From: Sphingosinicella sp963974575
GTDB lineage: Bacteria > Pseudomonadota > Alphaproteobacteria > Sphingomonadales > Sphingomonadaceae
NCBI RefSeq assembly: GCF_963974575.1
Contig: NZ_CAXBBQ010000002.1
Location: forward strand, 1-64,000
DNA length: 64,000 nucleotides
Reading direction: 5' to 3'
Shown: piece by piece, positions 1-8,402 of the stretch
Layout: each line of letters starts with the position of its first letter
How positions within the stretch are numbered: the first letter of the stretch is position 1
Notes under the pieces: model-generated
What the model was told of the DNA's origin: nothing
The model's database searches: none
The model's input: the letters and a program-made list of their open reading frames with translations, nothing else
Made by a program: the position numbers and the translations under genes

Positions 1-54
1 CCCGCGACCTCCGGCGTGACAGGCCGGCACTCTAACCAACTGAGCTACACCCGC
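1..54 (-). tRNA. tRNA-Asp (GTC), 3' part cut by window edge
   Basis: Read on the minus strand, the sequence opens with a 7-base acceptor half, TA, and a GCTC D-stem, followed by the AGTTGGTTAGA D-loop. The anticodon arm is CCGGC-CTGTCAC-GCCGG, which puts GTC in the anticodon position and makes this tRNA-Asp. The sequence reaches the start of the T-arm (GTCGCGGG) before the window ends, so roughly the last 23 bases are missing. No protein-coding gene overlaps it. Confidence 0.93.
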
Positions 55-200
55 GCGTTGCTTCGTATTTCGAAAGCCGGGCGTACCTATTGGCGGGGCC
101 GGGCGCTGTCAAGAAGCATCTGCCGGATTTTACCGCAAGTGACGCGGAACTGCGAAGCACTTTGAAAAAAGCGGTGAAAACGCATAAATTTTGCCCCGCA

Positions 201-227
201 TGTCACACACGCCGAGCCTGTCTCGTC
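201..227 (+). promoter_or_regulatory. ECF41-type promoter (TGTCACA-N16-CGTC)
   Basis: TGTCACA at 201-207 is followed after exactly 16 bases by CGTC at 224-227. This is the promoter motif described for ECF41 sigma factors. It lies 45 bases before the ATG at 272 of the carboxymuconolactone-decarboxylase-like gene, whose downstream neighbour is an ECF41 sigma factor. It therefore points to autoregulation of the pair. It also argues against the upstream in-frame TTG at 191 as the start of the first gene. Confidence 0.88.
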
Positions 228-271
228 ATGTCTGCAAGCGCGCATGGAGCGCGCCGCCAAGGAGAACGGAC

Positions 272-733
272 ATGACTGCCCGACTGAACAACGCACACAG
301 CTATGCCCCCGAAGCCGTGAAGGCCATGATGGCGCTCGAAGAGAGCTTCAAGGCCAGCGGCCTTGAGCAGAGCCTTATGGAACTGGTGCGCCTGCGCGCT
401 TCGCAGATCAACGGCTGCGCCTTCTGCATCCACATGCATTCCACCGACCTGCGCCGCGCGGGCGAGGACGAGATGCGGCTCTACATGCTGAATGCGTGGC
501 GCGAATCGACGCTCTACACCCCCCGCGAGCGCGCTGCGCTCGGCTGGACGGAAGCGCTGACCCGGCTTTCCGAAACCGGCGCGCCCGACGCCGACTACGC
601 GCCGGTGAAGGCGGAATTCAGCGAGGCCGAGCAGGTAAACCTCACGCTGCTCATCGGCTCCATCAACACATGGAACCGCCTGCAGGTCGGCTTCCGCGCC
701 CCGCACCCGGCGCTCCGCCGTGACGCAGCCTGA
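272..733 (+). CDS. Carboxymuconolactone decarboxylase family protein (AhpD-like)
   Basis: The 153-residue protein has the AhpD-like core with a CxxC pair at residues 49 and 52 (GCAFCIHMH) and a histidine at 56. These are the redox and proton-relay residues of peroxidase-like members. The ATG at 272 is chosen because GGAGAACGG precedes it with good spacing and the ECF41 promoter lies between it and any longer start. The stop overlaps the GTG of the sigma factor gene by 14 bases, so the two are translationally coupled. Genes of this family are the C partner in the carboxymuconolactone decarboxylase / oxidoreductase / epimerase set that accompanies ECF41 sigma factors. The physiological substrate is unknown; a role in oxidative stress is an inference from the family. 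Confidence 0.9.
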   Translation: MTARLNNAHSYAPEAVKAMMALEESFKASGLEQSLMELVRLRASQINGCAFCIHMHSTDLRRAGEDEMRLYMLNAWRESTLYTPRERAALGWTEALTRLSETGAPDADYAPVKAEFSEAEQVNLTLLIGSINTWNRLQVGFRAPHPALRRDAA

Positions 734-1586
734 AAACACGGCCCTGTTCGAGGCGCAGCGCCCCCGGCTGCTGCGCCTCGCCTACCGGATGCTCGGCTCG
801 GTCGCGGAGGCCGAAGATGTGGTGCAGGACGCCTGGCTGCGTTGGTCCGAAGCGTCGGGCATCGACTCGCCGCCCGCGTGGCTGACACGCGTCGTCACGC
901 GCCTCTGCCTCGACCGTATGAAGTCGGCGCGGGCACGGCGCGAAACCTATTTCGGGACATGGCTCCCCGAACCCCTGCTAGAAGTCGAATCCGAATCCAT
1001 CGCCGATGATGTCACGCTCACGCTGATGCTCGCGCTTGAGCGCCTCTCACCATTGGAACGGGCCGCCTTCCTGCTCCACGACGTGTTCGAGGTCAGCCTC
1101 GGCGACGTCGCGGCGACGCTCGGCCGCGATGCGGCTGCGGTGCGCCAGCTTGCCGTGCGCGCCCGGCGGCACGTGCAGGAGTCGAAATCGCGCTATACGG
1201 TCGAGGACGGCGAGGCCGAACGCATCGCGCAAGCCTTCTTCACTGCGGCGCGCGATGGCGACACGGCCGCGCTGCAGGCGATGCTCGCCGAGAACGTCGT
1301 GATCCATGCGGACGGCGGCGGGCGCGTCCTTGCCTTCCGCAACCCGATCCGCGGCATCGCGCGTGTGCTCCGGCTCTATGCGAGCCTGTTCCGCAAGTTC
1401 GGCGGCGCCGCAACCTTGCTGCGTACGCTGCGCATCGACGGCCTTCCGGGCTTCGTCAGCCTCGATCGCGGCGACGTGCTACAGACGACCGCGCTCGCGA
1501 TCGAGGACGGCCGCATCAGCGCGATCTATATCGTGCGCAATCCCGACAAGCTCGGCCACGTCGTGCAGGCGCTGCCCGTAAATTGA
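720..1586 (+). CDS. ECF41-family RNA polymerase sigma factor with SnoaL-like C-terminal domain
   Basis: The 288-residue protein starts at a GTG. Sigma region 2 spans about residues 10-75 and region 4 about 108-155 (LSPLERAAFLLHDVFEVSL). The linker carries WLPEP at 81-85. A C-terminal SnoaL-like domain fills about 165-288 with DGGGR at 198-202 and NPDKL at 274-278. These three motifs are hallmarks of ECF41 factors. In that group the fused C-terminal domain controls activity in place of a separate membrane anti-sigma factor. It is co-transcribed with the preceding AhpD-like gene from a matching promoter. The inducing signal is not evident. Confidence 0.95.
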   Translation: MTQPENTALFEAQRPRLLRLAYRMLGSVAEAEDVVQDAWLRWSEASGIDSPPAWLTRVVTRLCLDRMKSARARRETYFGTWLPEPLLEVESESIADDVTLTLMLALERLSPLERAAFLLHDVFEVSLGDVAATLGRDAAAVRQLAVRARRHVQESKSRYTVEDGEAERIAQAFFTAARDGDTAALQAMLAENVVIHADGGGRVLAFRNPIRGIARVLRLYASLFRKFGGAATLLRTLRIDGLPGFVSLDRGDVLQTTALAIEDGRISAIYIVRNPDKLGHVVQALPVN

Positions 1587-1590
1587 AGCC

Positions 1591-1986
1591 TCAGCGCGGC
1601 TTTACCGCGAACGCCTGGATCTCCACCTTCGCGCGGTCCTCGACGAGCGCCGCGACCTGCACCAGCGCCATCGCCGGGAAGTTCTTGCCCATGGTGTCGC
1701 GGTAGGCGGCGCCCACGCCCTTCAGATTGGCGAGATACTCGGCCTTGTCGGTCACGTACCACGTCATCGAGGTCACGTGCTCCGGCCCTGCCCCGCCCGC
1801 CTTCAGAACCGCCACGATGTTTTCCAGCGTCTGCCGCGTCTGCGCCGCGAAATCGTCCGTCTCGAACTCTGCGTTCGCGTTCCAGCCGATCTGGCCGCCC
1901 ACGAAGATCAAAGTACCTTCGGCGGCGACACCGTTCGCGTAGCCGACCGGCTTCACCCAGCCTTCGGGCTGCAGGGTTTCAAACAT
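1591..1986 (-). CDS. RidA family (YjgF/YER057c/UK114) enamine/imine deaminase
   Basis: This 131-residue protein has the RidA fold signature, with FVGGQIGWN near residue 30 and a C-terminal VEIQAFAV segment. It is the last gene of the tryptophan/2-aminobenzoate operon, and its ATG overlaps the end of the thioesterase gene by 8 bases. RidA proteins hydrolyse enamines and imines to ketones plus ammonia. In this setting the enamine made by the aminobenzoyl-CoA monooxygenase/reductase is an attractive substrate. That role is inferred from position and chemistry only. A general protective role against 2-aminoacrylate is the alternative. Confidence 0.88.
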   Translation of the reverse strand: MFETLQPEGWVKPVGYANGVAAEGTLIFVGGQIGWNANAEFETDDFAAQTRQTLENIVAVLKAGGAGPEHVTSMTWYVTDKAEYLANLKGVGAAYRDTMGKNFPAMALVQVAALVEDRAKVEIQAFAVKPR

Positions 1987-2395
1987 TCTCGCTCTCCAGA
2001 TGCTGTTCGAGGGCCGCGCGCAGGTCGTCCGGCCAGGGACGTGCGCGGTGGGTATCGGTGTCGGTGGCAACGACGCGCTGCTCGGCGGACCAGAGCAGCG
2101 TGCCGCGACACGTGATGCGGTGCAGGAAATCCAGCGAGCTTCCGCCCACGCGTTTCACGCCCACTTCGAATTCAAGCACGTCGCCATGTACGCCCGGATA
2201 GCTGAACGTGATGTCCAGCCGCACGGTCGGCACGGAGATGCGGCGCTCGCCCATCATCACCGGCCACGGCGAGCCGATGGAGGTGAAGAACTCCTCCATC
2301 ACCCCGACAAGCAGGTTGAGATAGGACGGGAAGTAAGCGATCCCCGAAGGGTCGCAGTCCCCGAACCGCAAGGGCCGAACCGTCGTGAACGCCAT
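1979..2395 (-). CDS. Acyl-CoA thioesterase, 4-hydroxybenzoyl-CoA thioesterase family
   Basis: This 138-residue hot-dog-fold protein has the family motif FGDCDPSGIAYFPSY near the N-terminus. Asp15 aligns with the catalytic Asp of Pseudomonas 4-hydroxybenzoyl-CoA thioesterase. It lies between the glutaryl-CoA dehydrogenase gene and the RidA gene, spaced 10 bases from the former and overlapping the latter. In the operon it could release CoA from a pathway intermediate or rescue stalled acyl-CoA esters. The exact substrate cannot be told from sequence. Confidence 0.88.
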   Translation of the reverse strand: MAFTTVRPLRFGDCDPSGIAYFPSYLNLLVGVMEEFFTSIGSPWPVMMGERRISVPTVRLDITFSYPGVHGDVLEFEVGVKRVGGSSLDFLHRITCRGTLLWSAEQRVVATDTDTHRARPWPDDLRAALEQHLESENV

Positions 2396-2405
2396 GACGG
2401 GCCGC

Positions 2406-3581
2406 CTAGTTCGCGAAGGCCGCGATGCCGGTGATCGCGCGGCCGATGATGAGCGCGTGGACGTCGTGCGTGCCCTCGTAGGTGTTCACCACCTCAAGGT
2501 TCACGAGATGCCGCGCGACGCCGAACTCGTCGGAAATGCCGTTGCCGCCCAGCATGTCGCGCGCGGTGCGGGCGATATCGAGCGCCTTGCCGCAGCTGTT
2601 GCGCTTCAGGATCGAGGTCAGCTCGACAGGCGGGTGCCCCTCGTCCTTCATGCGGCCAAGCCGCAGGCAGCCCTGGAAGCCGAGCGAAATGTCGGTCACC
2701 ATGTCGGCAAGCTTCTTCTGGATGAGCTGGTTCGCCGCGAGCGGACGCCCGAATTGCTTGCGGTCCATCGTATATTGCCGCGCCGTCTTGTAGCACGATT
2801 CCGCTGCCCCCAGCGCACCCCACGCAATGCCGAACCGCGCCGAGTTAAGGCAGGTGAATGGCCCCTTCAGGCCGCGCACCTCGGGGAACATCGCCTCTTC
2901 AGGCACGAACACCTCGTCCATCAGGATCTGGCCGGTGATCGAGGCGCGCAGGCCCACCTTGCCGTGGATCGCAGGGGCCGAAAGCCCTTCCATGCCCTTT
3001 TCGAGCACGAAGCCGCGGATCGCGCCGTCGTCCGTCTTCGCCCACACGACGAACACGTCGGCGATCGGCGCGTTGGTGATCCACGTCTTGGCGCCCGAAA
3101 GGCGGTATCCGCCGGGCACGCTCTTCGCGCGCGTCGCCATCGACCCGGGGTCGGAGCCGTGGTCCGGCTCGGTGAGACCGAAGCAGCCGATCCATTCGCC
3201 GCGCGCGAGCTTCGGCAGATACTTCTGCTTCTGCGCGTCCGAACCGAACGTCTCGATCGGCACCATCACCAGCGAAGACTGCACGCTCATCATCGAACGA
3301 TAGCCGCTGTCGATCGCCTCGACCTCGCGCGCGATGAGGCCATAAGCGACATAGCCGAAGCCCGCGCCGCCATACTCGGGCGAGATCGTCGCGCCGAGCA
3401 GACCAAGCTCGCCCATCTCGCGGAAGATCGCCGGATCGGTCTTCTCGTGCCGGAAGGCTTCGACGACGCGCGGCGCCAGCCGGTCCTCGGCATAGCGGCG
3501 CGCGGTTGCGGAGATCATCTGCTCTTCTTCGGTGAGCTGCTGCTCAAGGCCGAAGGGGTCAAAGGGATCGAAGATTGCCAA
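2406..3581 (-). CDS. gcdH: Glutaryl-CoA dehydrogenase
   Basis: The 391-residue FAD-dependent acyl-CoA dehydrogenase is full length. It carries the glutaryl-CoA-dehydrogenase-type C-terminus NTYEGTHDVHALIIGRAITG with the catalytic base at Glu369. It also has the FGLTEPDHGSDPG and WITNAPIADVFVVWAK segments typical of this subfamily. It oxidises and decarboxylates glutaryl-CoA to crotonyl-CoA in the cytosol, feeding central metabolism. It sits 12 bases downstream of tryptophan dioxygenase inside one operon. This suggests that degradation of the aminobenzoyl-CoA ring ends at glutaryl-CoA or a close homologue, which is an inference. Lysine catabolism genes are absent from the window. Confidence 0.94.
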   Translation of the reverse strand: MAIFDPFDPFGLEQQLTEEEQMISATARRYAEDRLAPRVVEAFRHEKTDPAIFREMGELGLLGATISPEYGGAGFGYVAYGLIAREVEAIDSGYRSMMSVQSSLVMVPIETFGSDAQKQKYLPKLARGEWIGCFGLTEPDHGSDPGSMATRAKSVPGGYRLSGAKTWITNAPIADVFVVWAKTDDGAIRGFVLEKGMEGLSAPAIHGKVGLRASITGQILMDEVFVPEEAMFPEVRGLKGPFTCLNSARFGIAWGALGAAESCYKTARQYTMDRKQFGRPLAANQLIQKKLADMVTDISLGFQGCLRLGRMKDEGHPPVELTSILKRNSCGKALDIARTARDMLGGNGISDEFGVARHLVNLEVVNTYEGTHDVHALIIGRAITGIAAFAN

Positions 3582-3593
3582 GGTCGTGCTCCA

Positions 3594-4439
3594 CTAGAGT
3601 TCGGTGCGTACTTTCCAGAGTTCCGGGAACAATTCCACCTCAAGCATCTTGCGGAGGTAGGACACACCCGAGGTGCCCCCCGTGCCGCGCTTGAGGCCGA
3701 TGACGCGTTCCACGGTCGTTACGTGGTTGAAGCGCCAGCGGCGGAAATAATCTTCGAAATCGACGAGTTTCTCGGCGAGTTCGTAAAGCGCCCAGTGTTT
3801 CTCCGGCGCGCGGTAGACGATCTTCCAGGCTTCAACGACATCCTGGCTCTCGGCGCGCGGGCTCGCCCAGTCGGTGCGCTCTGCATCCGCCTTGCCGATC
3901 GGGATGCCGCTGCGCTGGAGGAGGAGCAGCGCCTCGTCGTAAAGACTCGGTTTTGCGAGGATGTCCTCGAGCTGCGCCAGGATCTCGGGCCGGTGCGCGT
4001 GCGGTTTCAGCATTGCGGCGTTGCGGTTGCCGGCGAGGAATTCGATCGCCCGGTACTGGTAGGACTGGAAACCCGAAGACTGGCCGAGTGAATCCCGAAA
4101 CTCGGTGTATTCGCTCGGTGTCATCGTCCGCAGCACGTCCCATGCGCTGTTCAGCTGCTCAAAGATGCGCGCCACGCGCGTCAGCATCTTGAAGGCGTTC
4201 GAAACGCGGCCTTCGCGCACCGCCTCCATCGCAGCGCGCACCTCGTGGATCGCAAGCTTCATCCAAAGCTCCGACGTCTGATGCTGGATGATGAACAGCA
4301 TCTCGTCGTGCGCGGTCGAAAGCGGCTTCTGCGCGTTCAGGATCGGATCGAGCGACAGATAGTCGCTGTAGGACATACGTTCCCGGAACGACATCTGCGC
4401 GCCGTCTTTGGCCGGGTCATAGGGTTGCTGGCTGGTCAA
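3594..4439 (-). CDS. kynA: Tryptophan 2,3-dioxygenase
   Basis: The 281-residue haem enzyme opens the indole ring of L-tryptophan to N-formylkynurenine. The active-site stretch FIIQHQTSELWMK, the haem-ligand region RWRFNHVTTVERVIG and the GTGGTSGVSYL loop are all present, and the length fits the family. The start appears to be a TTG at 4439 that overlaps the kynureninase stop by 4 bases. An internal ATG at residue 16 (MSFRERMSY) is possible, but the N-terminal sequence before it looks native. It lies between kynU and gcdH in the operon. The formamidase that follows it in the pathway is encoded divergently at 12829. Confidence 0.97.
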   Translation of the reverse strand: MTSQQPYDPAKDGAQMSFRERMSYSDYLSLDPILNAQKPLSTAHDEMLFIIQHQTSELWMKLAIHEVRAAMEAVREGRVSNAFKMLTRVARIFEQLNSAWDVLRTMTPSEYTEFRDSLGQSSGFQSYQYRAIEFLAGNRNAAMLKPHAHRPEILAQLEDILAKPSLYDEALLLLQRSGIPIGKADAERTDWASPRAESQDVVEAWKIVYRAPEKHWALYELAEKLVDFEDYFRRWRFNHVTTVERVIGLKRGTGGTSGVSYLRKMLEVELFPELWKVRTEL

Positions 4440-5629
4440 GTGACAAGTCCTCTTCTGTGATATTCGGGTTTGTCCCAGCTCCTTTTGCTCAGCACGTCCT
4501 CCATGATGGAGACCGCGCCGAGTACCTCCTCCTCGCCGATATAGAGCGGCGTGAAACCGAACCGCAGCGCATCGGGCGCGCGGAAATCGCCGATAAGCCC
4601 ACGCGCGATCAGCGCCTGCATGATCGCGTAGCCCTGCGGGTGACGGAACGACACCTGGCTACCGCGCACCGCGCCGTCGCGCGGCGAGGCCAGCACGAGG
4701 TCAGGACAGCGCGCCTCGACCTCGCGAATGAACAGCTCGGAGAGTTCGACCGACTTGCGGCGCACGTCCGCCATGTCGACGCCTTCCCAAGCGTCGAGCG
4801 CGGCGTCGAGGACCGCAAGCGCGATGATTGGCGGCGTGCCGACCCGCATCCGCTCGATGCCACTGCCGGGGCGATAATCCTGGTCGAATGCGAACGGCGC
4901 CTCGTGGCCCATCCAGCCGGAAAGCGCAGGGCGCGCCGCGTCCGCATGTTCCGCCGCCACGTAGATGAAGGCGGGCGCGCCGGGTCCGCCGTTCAGATAC
5001 TTGTAAGTGCAGCCGACCGCGAAGTCCGCGCCCGCACGTTTCAGATCGACAGGAATCGCCCCCGCCGAGTGCGCGAGGTCCCAGATTACCAGAGCGCCAA
5101 CGGCGTGCGCCTTGGCGATCAGCTTCGCCATGTCGTGCTTCCGACCCGTGCGGTAGTCGACCTCGGTGATCATCAGCGCAGCGACGCTTTCGTCGATCGC
5201 GGCTTCCACGGCTTCAGGGTCCACGACCTTCAGTTCATGCCCCCGCCCTAGCGACGCGATAAGGCCCTGCGCCATGTAAAGGTCGGTCGGGAAATTGCCG
5301 TTATCCGACACGATCACGCGCCGGTCGGGGCGCATTTCGAGCGCGGAGGCGAGCGCCTGATAGACCTTGATCGAAAGCGTATCGCCCATCACGACGCTGC
5401 CTTCGGGCGCGCCGATCAGCCGCGCGATACGGTCGCCCACTTTGCGCGGCTGCACCATCCATCCGGCGGTGTTCCAGCCCTTGATAAGCTCGCCACCCCA
5501 TTCCTCTTCGATCACCTTCGCCGCGCGCGCCTTCGCGGCGATCGGCAGCGGACCCAGAGAATTGCCGTCGAGATAGATGATGCCGTCGGGGATATGGAAC
5601 TTCGCGCGCGTTGCGCTGAAATCGGTCAT
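4436..5629 (-). CDS. kynU: Kynureninase
   Basis: This 397-residue PLP-dependent hydrolase cleaves L-kynurenine to anthranilate and alanine. The Schiff-base lysine is Lys210 in GCTYKYLNGGPGAPA. Asp184 in VIWDLAHSAG is placed to bind the pyridine nitrogen, and the N-terminal IYLDGNSLGP is the usual family start. It lies 8 bases downstream of the aminobenzoate-CoA ligase gene and is coupled to kynA. The anthranilate it makes is the substrate of that ligase, so the gene order links the kynurenine and CoA-ester branches. Confidence 0.97.
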   Translation of the reverse strand: MTDFSATRAKFHIPDGIIYLDGNSLGPLPIAAKARAAKVIEEEWGGELIKGWNTAGWMVQPRKVGDRIARLIGAPEGSVVMGDTLSIKVYQALASALEMRPDRRVIVSDNGNFPTDLYMAQGLIASLGRGHELKVVDPEAVEAAIDESVAALMITEVDYRTGRKHDMAKLIAKAHAVGALVIWDLAHSAGAIPVDLKRAGADFAVGCTYKYLNGGPGAPAFIYVAAEHADAARPALSGWMGHEAPFAFDQDYRPGSGIERMRVGTPPIIALAVLDAALDAWEGVDMADVRRKSVELSELFIREVEARCPDLVLASPRDGAVRGSQVSFRHPQGYAIMQALIARGLIGDFRAPDALRFGFTPLYIGEEEVLGAVSIMEDVLSKRSWDKPEYHRRGLVT

Positions 5630-5637
5630 TTTTGTCT

Positions 5638-7254
5638 CTATGCCTTCAATCGGAAGCGCTGGATCTTGCCGCTCTCGGTTTTGGGAAGCGCGTCCGTGAA
5701 CCGCACCGAGCGCGGGTATTTGTAAGGCGCGATCGTCGCCTTCACGTGGTCCTGCAAGGCCTTCACAACATCGTCGTCGGGCGCGAGGCCCTCCACCAGC
5801 ACGACATGCGCCTCGACGATCTGCCCGCGCGCCTCATCGGCAACGCCGATCACCGCACATTCGAGCACGTGCGGATGCTTGAGCAGTGCGGCTTCCACCT
5901 CCGGCCCGGCGATATTGTAGCCCGCCGAGATGATCATGTCGTCCGACCGCGCCGCGAAGTGGAAGCGGCCTTCCGCATCCTGCGTGAAGGAGTCGCCGGT
6001 GAGGTTCCAGCCGTCTTTGACGTACTTCTTCTGCCGCGTGTCGGCGAGGTAGCGGCAGCCTACGGGGCCGCGCACGGCAAGCCGTCCGATTTCGCCGCGT
6101 GGCAGTTCGTTCATGTCCTCGTCGACGATCTTCGCTTCATAGCCGGTGAGCGGCCGCCCTGTGCAGGCGGGGTGCATGTCATCCAGGCGATTGGAGATGA
6201 AGATATGCAGCAGCTCGGTCGCGCCGATGCCGTCGAGGATGGGCTTGCCGGTCTTGCGCACCCAGTCCTCGAACACCGGCGCGGGCAGCGTTTCGCCCGC
6301 AGACACGGCAATGCGCAGCGAGGAGAGGTCCGCGCCCTCGTCGAACGCTGCGAGCATCATCCGGTAGGCCGTCGGCGCGGTGAAACTGATCGTCGCCTTA
6401 TAGGTCTCGATGATCTCGATCATGCTTTGCGGGGAGGCATGTTCGAGCAGCGTCGCCGCGGCGCCGAAACGCAGCGGGAAGATCGCGAGCCCGCCAAGGC
6501 CGAAGGTGAACGCGAGCGGCGGCGAACCCACGAAAATGTCGTCCGGTCGCACGCCGAGCACTTCCTTCGCATAGGCGTCCGCGATGATCAGAAGATCGCG
6601 GTGGAAGTGCATCGTCGCCTTGGGCTCGCCCGTGGTGCCCGAGGTGAAGCCCAGCAGGGCAACGTCGTCGCGTCCCGTGTTCACCGCCTCGAATGTTACG
6701 GACTTGCCAAGCGCGACGCGATCAAGTTCCGCATCGTGGTTGGCGGTGCCGTCGAAACCGACGACCGCTTTCAGGAAGCGGCTGTCCTTCGCGCACAGCA
6801 CCATCTCGTCCATCAGGCGCGTGTCGCAGAGCGCGAGGCTGATCTCGGCCTTGTCGACGATCTTCGAAAGCTCGCCCGCGCGCAGCATCGGCATGGTGTT
6901 GACGACAACTGCGCCCGCCTTCGTCGCGGCGAGCCAGCACGCGACCATCGCGGGGTTGTTCGCCGAACGGATGAGCACGCGGTGGCCTGGCTTGATGCCG
7001 TAGTCTTCGACAAGCGCGTGCGCGATGCGGTTCGACCAGTCGGTCAGTTCCTTGTAGGTGCGGCGGCGCCCGTTGCCGATCAGCGCGGTGTGATCGCCGA
7101 AACCCTTGACGACCATCGCGTCCGTGAGTTCGACGCCGGCATTCAGGTAATCGGGGTATTCGAAGCCGTCGAGCAGCAGGTCCGGCCATTCCGCGAACGG
7201 TGGCAGATTATCCCGCGTAAACGTATCGACATGGGCAGACGGCCCCAAAATCAT
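5638..7254 (-). CDS. abmG: 2-aminobenzoate(anthranilate)-CoA ligase
   Basis: This 538-residue AMP-forming acyl-CoA synthetase has the phosphate loop GFTSGTTGEPKATMHFHRD, the DGWNLTGD and DDMIISAGYNIAGPEVE core motifs, and the C-terminal lysine in PKTESGKIQRFRLKA. The ATG at 7254 overlaps the upstream acyl-CoA dehydrogenase stop (ATGA). Sequence and context match the ligases that start aerobic 2-aminobenzoate degradation in Azoarcus evansii (AbmG). It lies between kynU and acyl-CoA dehydrogenase genes, so anthranilate from kynurenine is the expected substrate. Benzoate-type specificity cannot be excluded from sequence alone. Confidence 0.9.
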   Translation of the reverse strand: MILGPSAHVDTFTRDNLPPFAEWPDLLLDGFEYPDYLNAGVELTDAMVVKGFGDHTALIGNGRRRTYKELTDWSNRIAHALVEDYGIKPGHRVLIRSANNPAMVACWLAATKAGAVVVNTMPMLRAGELSKIVDKAEISLALCDTRLMDEMVLCAKDSRFLKAVVGFDGTANHDAELDRVALGKSVTFEAVNTGRDDVALLGFTSGTTGEPKATMHFHRDLLIIADAYAKEVLGVRPDDIFVGSPPLAFTFGLGGLAIFPLRFGAAATLLEHASPQSMIEIIETYKATISFTAPTAYRMMLAAFDEGADLSSLRIAVSAGETLPAPVFEDWVRKTGKPILDGIGATELLHIFISNRLDDMHPACTGRPLTGYEAKIVDEDMNELPRGEIGRLAVRGPVGCRYLADTRQKKYVKDGWNLTGDSFTQDAEGRFHFAARSDDMIISAGYNIAGPEVEAALLKHPHVLECAVIGVADEARGQIVEAHVVLVEGLAPDDDVVKALQDHVKATIAPYKYPRSVRFTDALPKTESGKIQRFRLKA

Positions 7255-8402
7255 GCTCCCGCTCCCATCACCTGACGCGCAATCACCACCTTCTGTACGT
7301 CCGATGCGCCTTCGTAGATGCGAAGCGCCCGGATCTCCCGGTACAGGCTTTCGACGATGTGGCCGTGGCGCACGCCGTCCCCGCCATGAAGCTGTACCGC
7401 TTTGTCGATCACGGATTGCGCGCGGTCGGTGGCGTAGAGTTTCGCCATCGCCGCTTCGCGCGTCACGCGCGGTGCGCCCATGTCCTTGGTCCACGCGGCG
7501 CGGTAGACGAGGAGCGCGGCCGCATCCACGTCGAGCGCCATGTCCGCAATGTGGCCCTGCACCATCTGAAGGTCGAACAGCGGCGCACCGAAGAGTGTGC
7601 GCTCGCCCGTCCGCTTGATGCTCTCTTCCAGCGCACGCCGCGCGAAGCCGAGCGCGGCCGCGCCCACGGTCGAGCGGAACACGTCGAGCACCGACATGGC
7701 GATACGGAAGCCTTCGCCGGGTTTCCCGATGAGCGCTGACGCAGGCACGCGCACGTCATTGAAGCGCAGCCGCGCGAGCGGGTGCGGCGCGATCACGTCG
7801 ATGCGCTCGGCGATTTCCAGCCCCGGCGTATCCGCCGCGACGACGAAAGCCGAAATGCCCTTGGCACCGGGCGCTTCGCCCGTCCGCGCGAACACCGTGT
7901 AGACGTCGGCAATGCCGCCGTTCGAAATCCACGTCTTTTCGCCTGAAAGCACATAGTCGTCGCCGTCACGCAGCGCCGCCATGTCCATGTTGGCGACGTC
8001 CGAGCCCGAGCGCGGCTCTGAAAGCGCGAACGCGGAAATCGCCTTGCCCGCCCGCGTCTTCCGCAGCCATTCGCGGTGTCCGGCATCGCCGAACAGGCTG
8101 ATCGTCCCGGTGCCTAGGCCCTGCATCGCAAAGGCGAAGTCGGCCAGCCCGTCATGCCGCGCCAGCGTCTCGCGCGTGATGCACAGCGTGCGCACGTCGA
8201 GCGGCGCAGGCGTATCGCTATCCACCGCCGTCGCCAGCAGCCAGCCGCCTGCGCCCAACATGTCCACAAGACGGCGGCACGCCGCGTCTGTGTCGCTGTG
8301 GTCGATCGGCAAATTCTCCCGGCACCAAGCCTCCAGCTGCTCGGCGTAGTCGCGATGCCGGTCCTCGAAGAACGGCCAATCCAGAAAGCTGCGGTCCGCC
8401 AT
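7251..8402 (-). CDS. Acyl-CoA dehydrogenase (2-aminobenzoyl-CoA pathway)
   Basis: The 383-residue FAD enzyme has the acyl-CoA dehydrogenase motifs FALSEPRSGSDVANM and WISNGGIADVYTVFA. The C-terminal catalytic Glu lies in RIYEGASDVQKVVIARQ. The ATG at 8402 shares one base with the crotonase stop (TGATG), and its own stop overlaps the ligase start. It differs clearly from the glutaryl-CoA dehydrogenase further down the same operon. It probably performs an alpha,beta-desaturation after ring reduction or opening of 2-aminobenzoyl-CoA. The precise intermediate is not deducible. Confidence 0.9.
   Translation of the reverse strand: MADRSFLDWPFFEDRHRDYAEQLEAWCRENLPIDHSDTDAACRRLVDMLGAGGWLLATAVDSDTPAPLDVRTLCITRETLARHDGLADFAFAMQGLGTGTISLFGDAGHREWLRKTRAGKAISAFALSEPRSGSDVANMDMAALRDGDDYVLSGEKTWISNGGIADVYTVFARTGEAPGAKGISAFVVAADTPGLEIAERIDVIAPHPLARLRFNDVRVPASALIGKPGEGFRIAMSVLDVFRSTVGAAALGFARRALEESIKRTGERTLFGAPLFDLQMVQGHIADMALDVDAAALLVYRAAWTKDMGAPRVTREAAMAKLYATDRAQSVIDKAVQLHGGDGVRHGHIVESLYREIRALRIYEGASDVQKVVIARQVMGAGA

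Noticed and set aside
191..271. Longer start (TTG at 191) for the AhpD-like gene
   Set aside because: It would place the ECF41 promoter inside the coding region, and the added residues look like translated non-coding sequence. The ATG at 272 has a proper ribosome site.
2385..7494. Long open frames antisense to gcdH, kynU and the CoA ligase
   Set aside because: They arise from the GC-rich third-position bias of the sense genes, have arginine/histidine-rich translations without any family signature, and lack ribosome sites.
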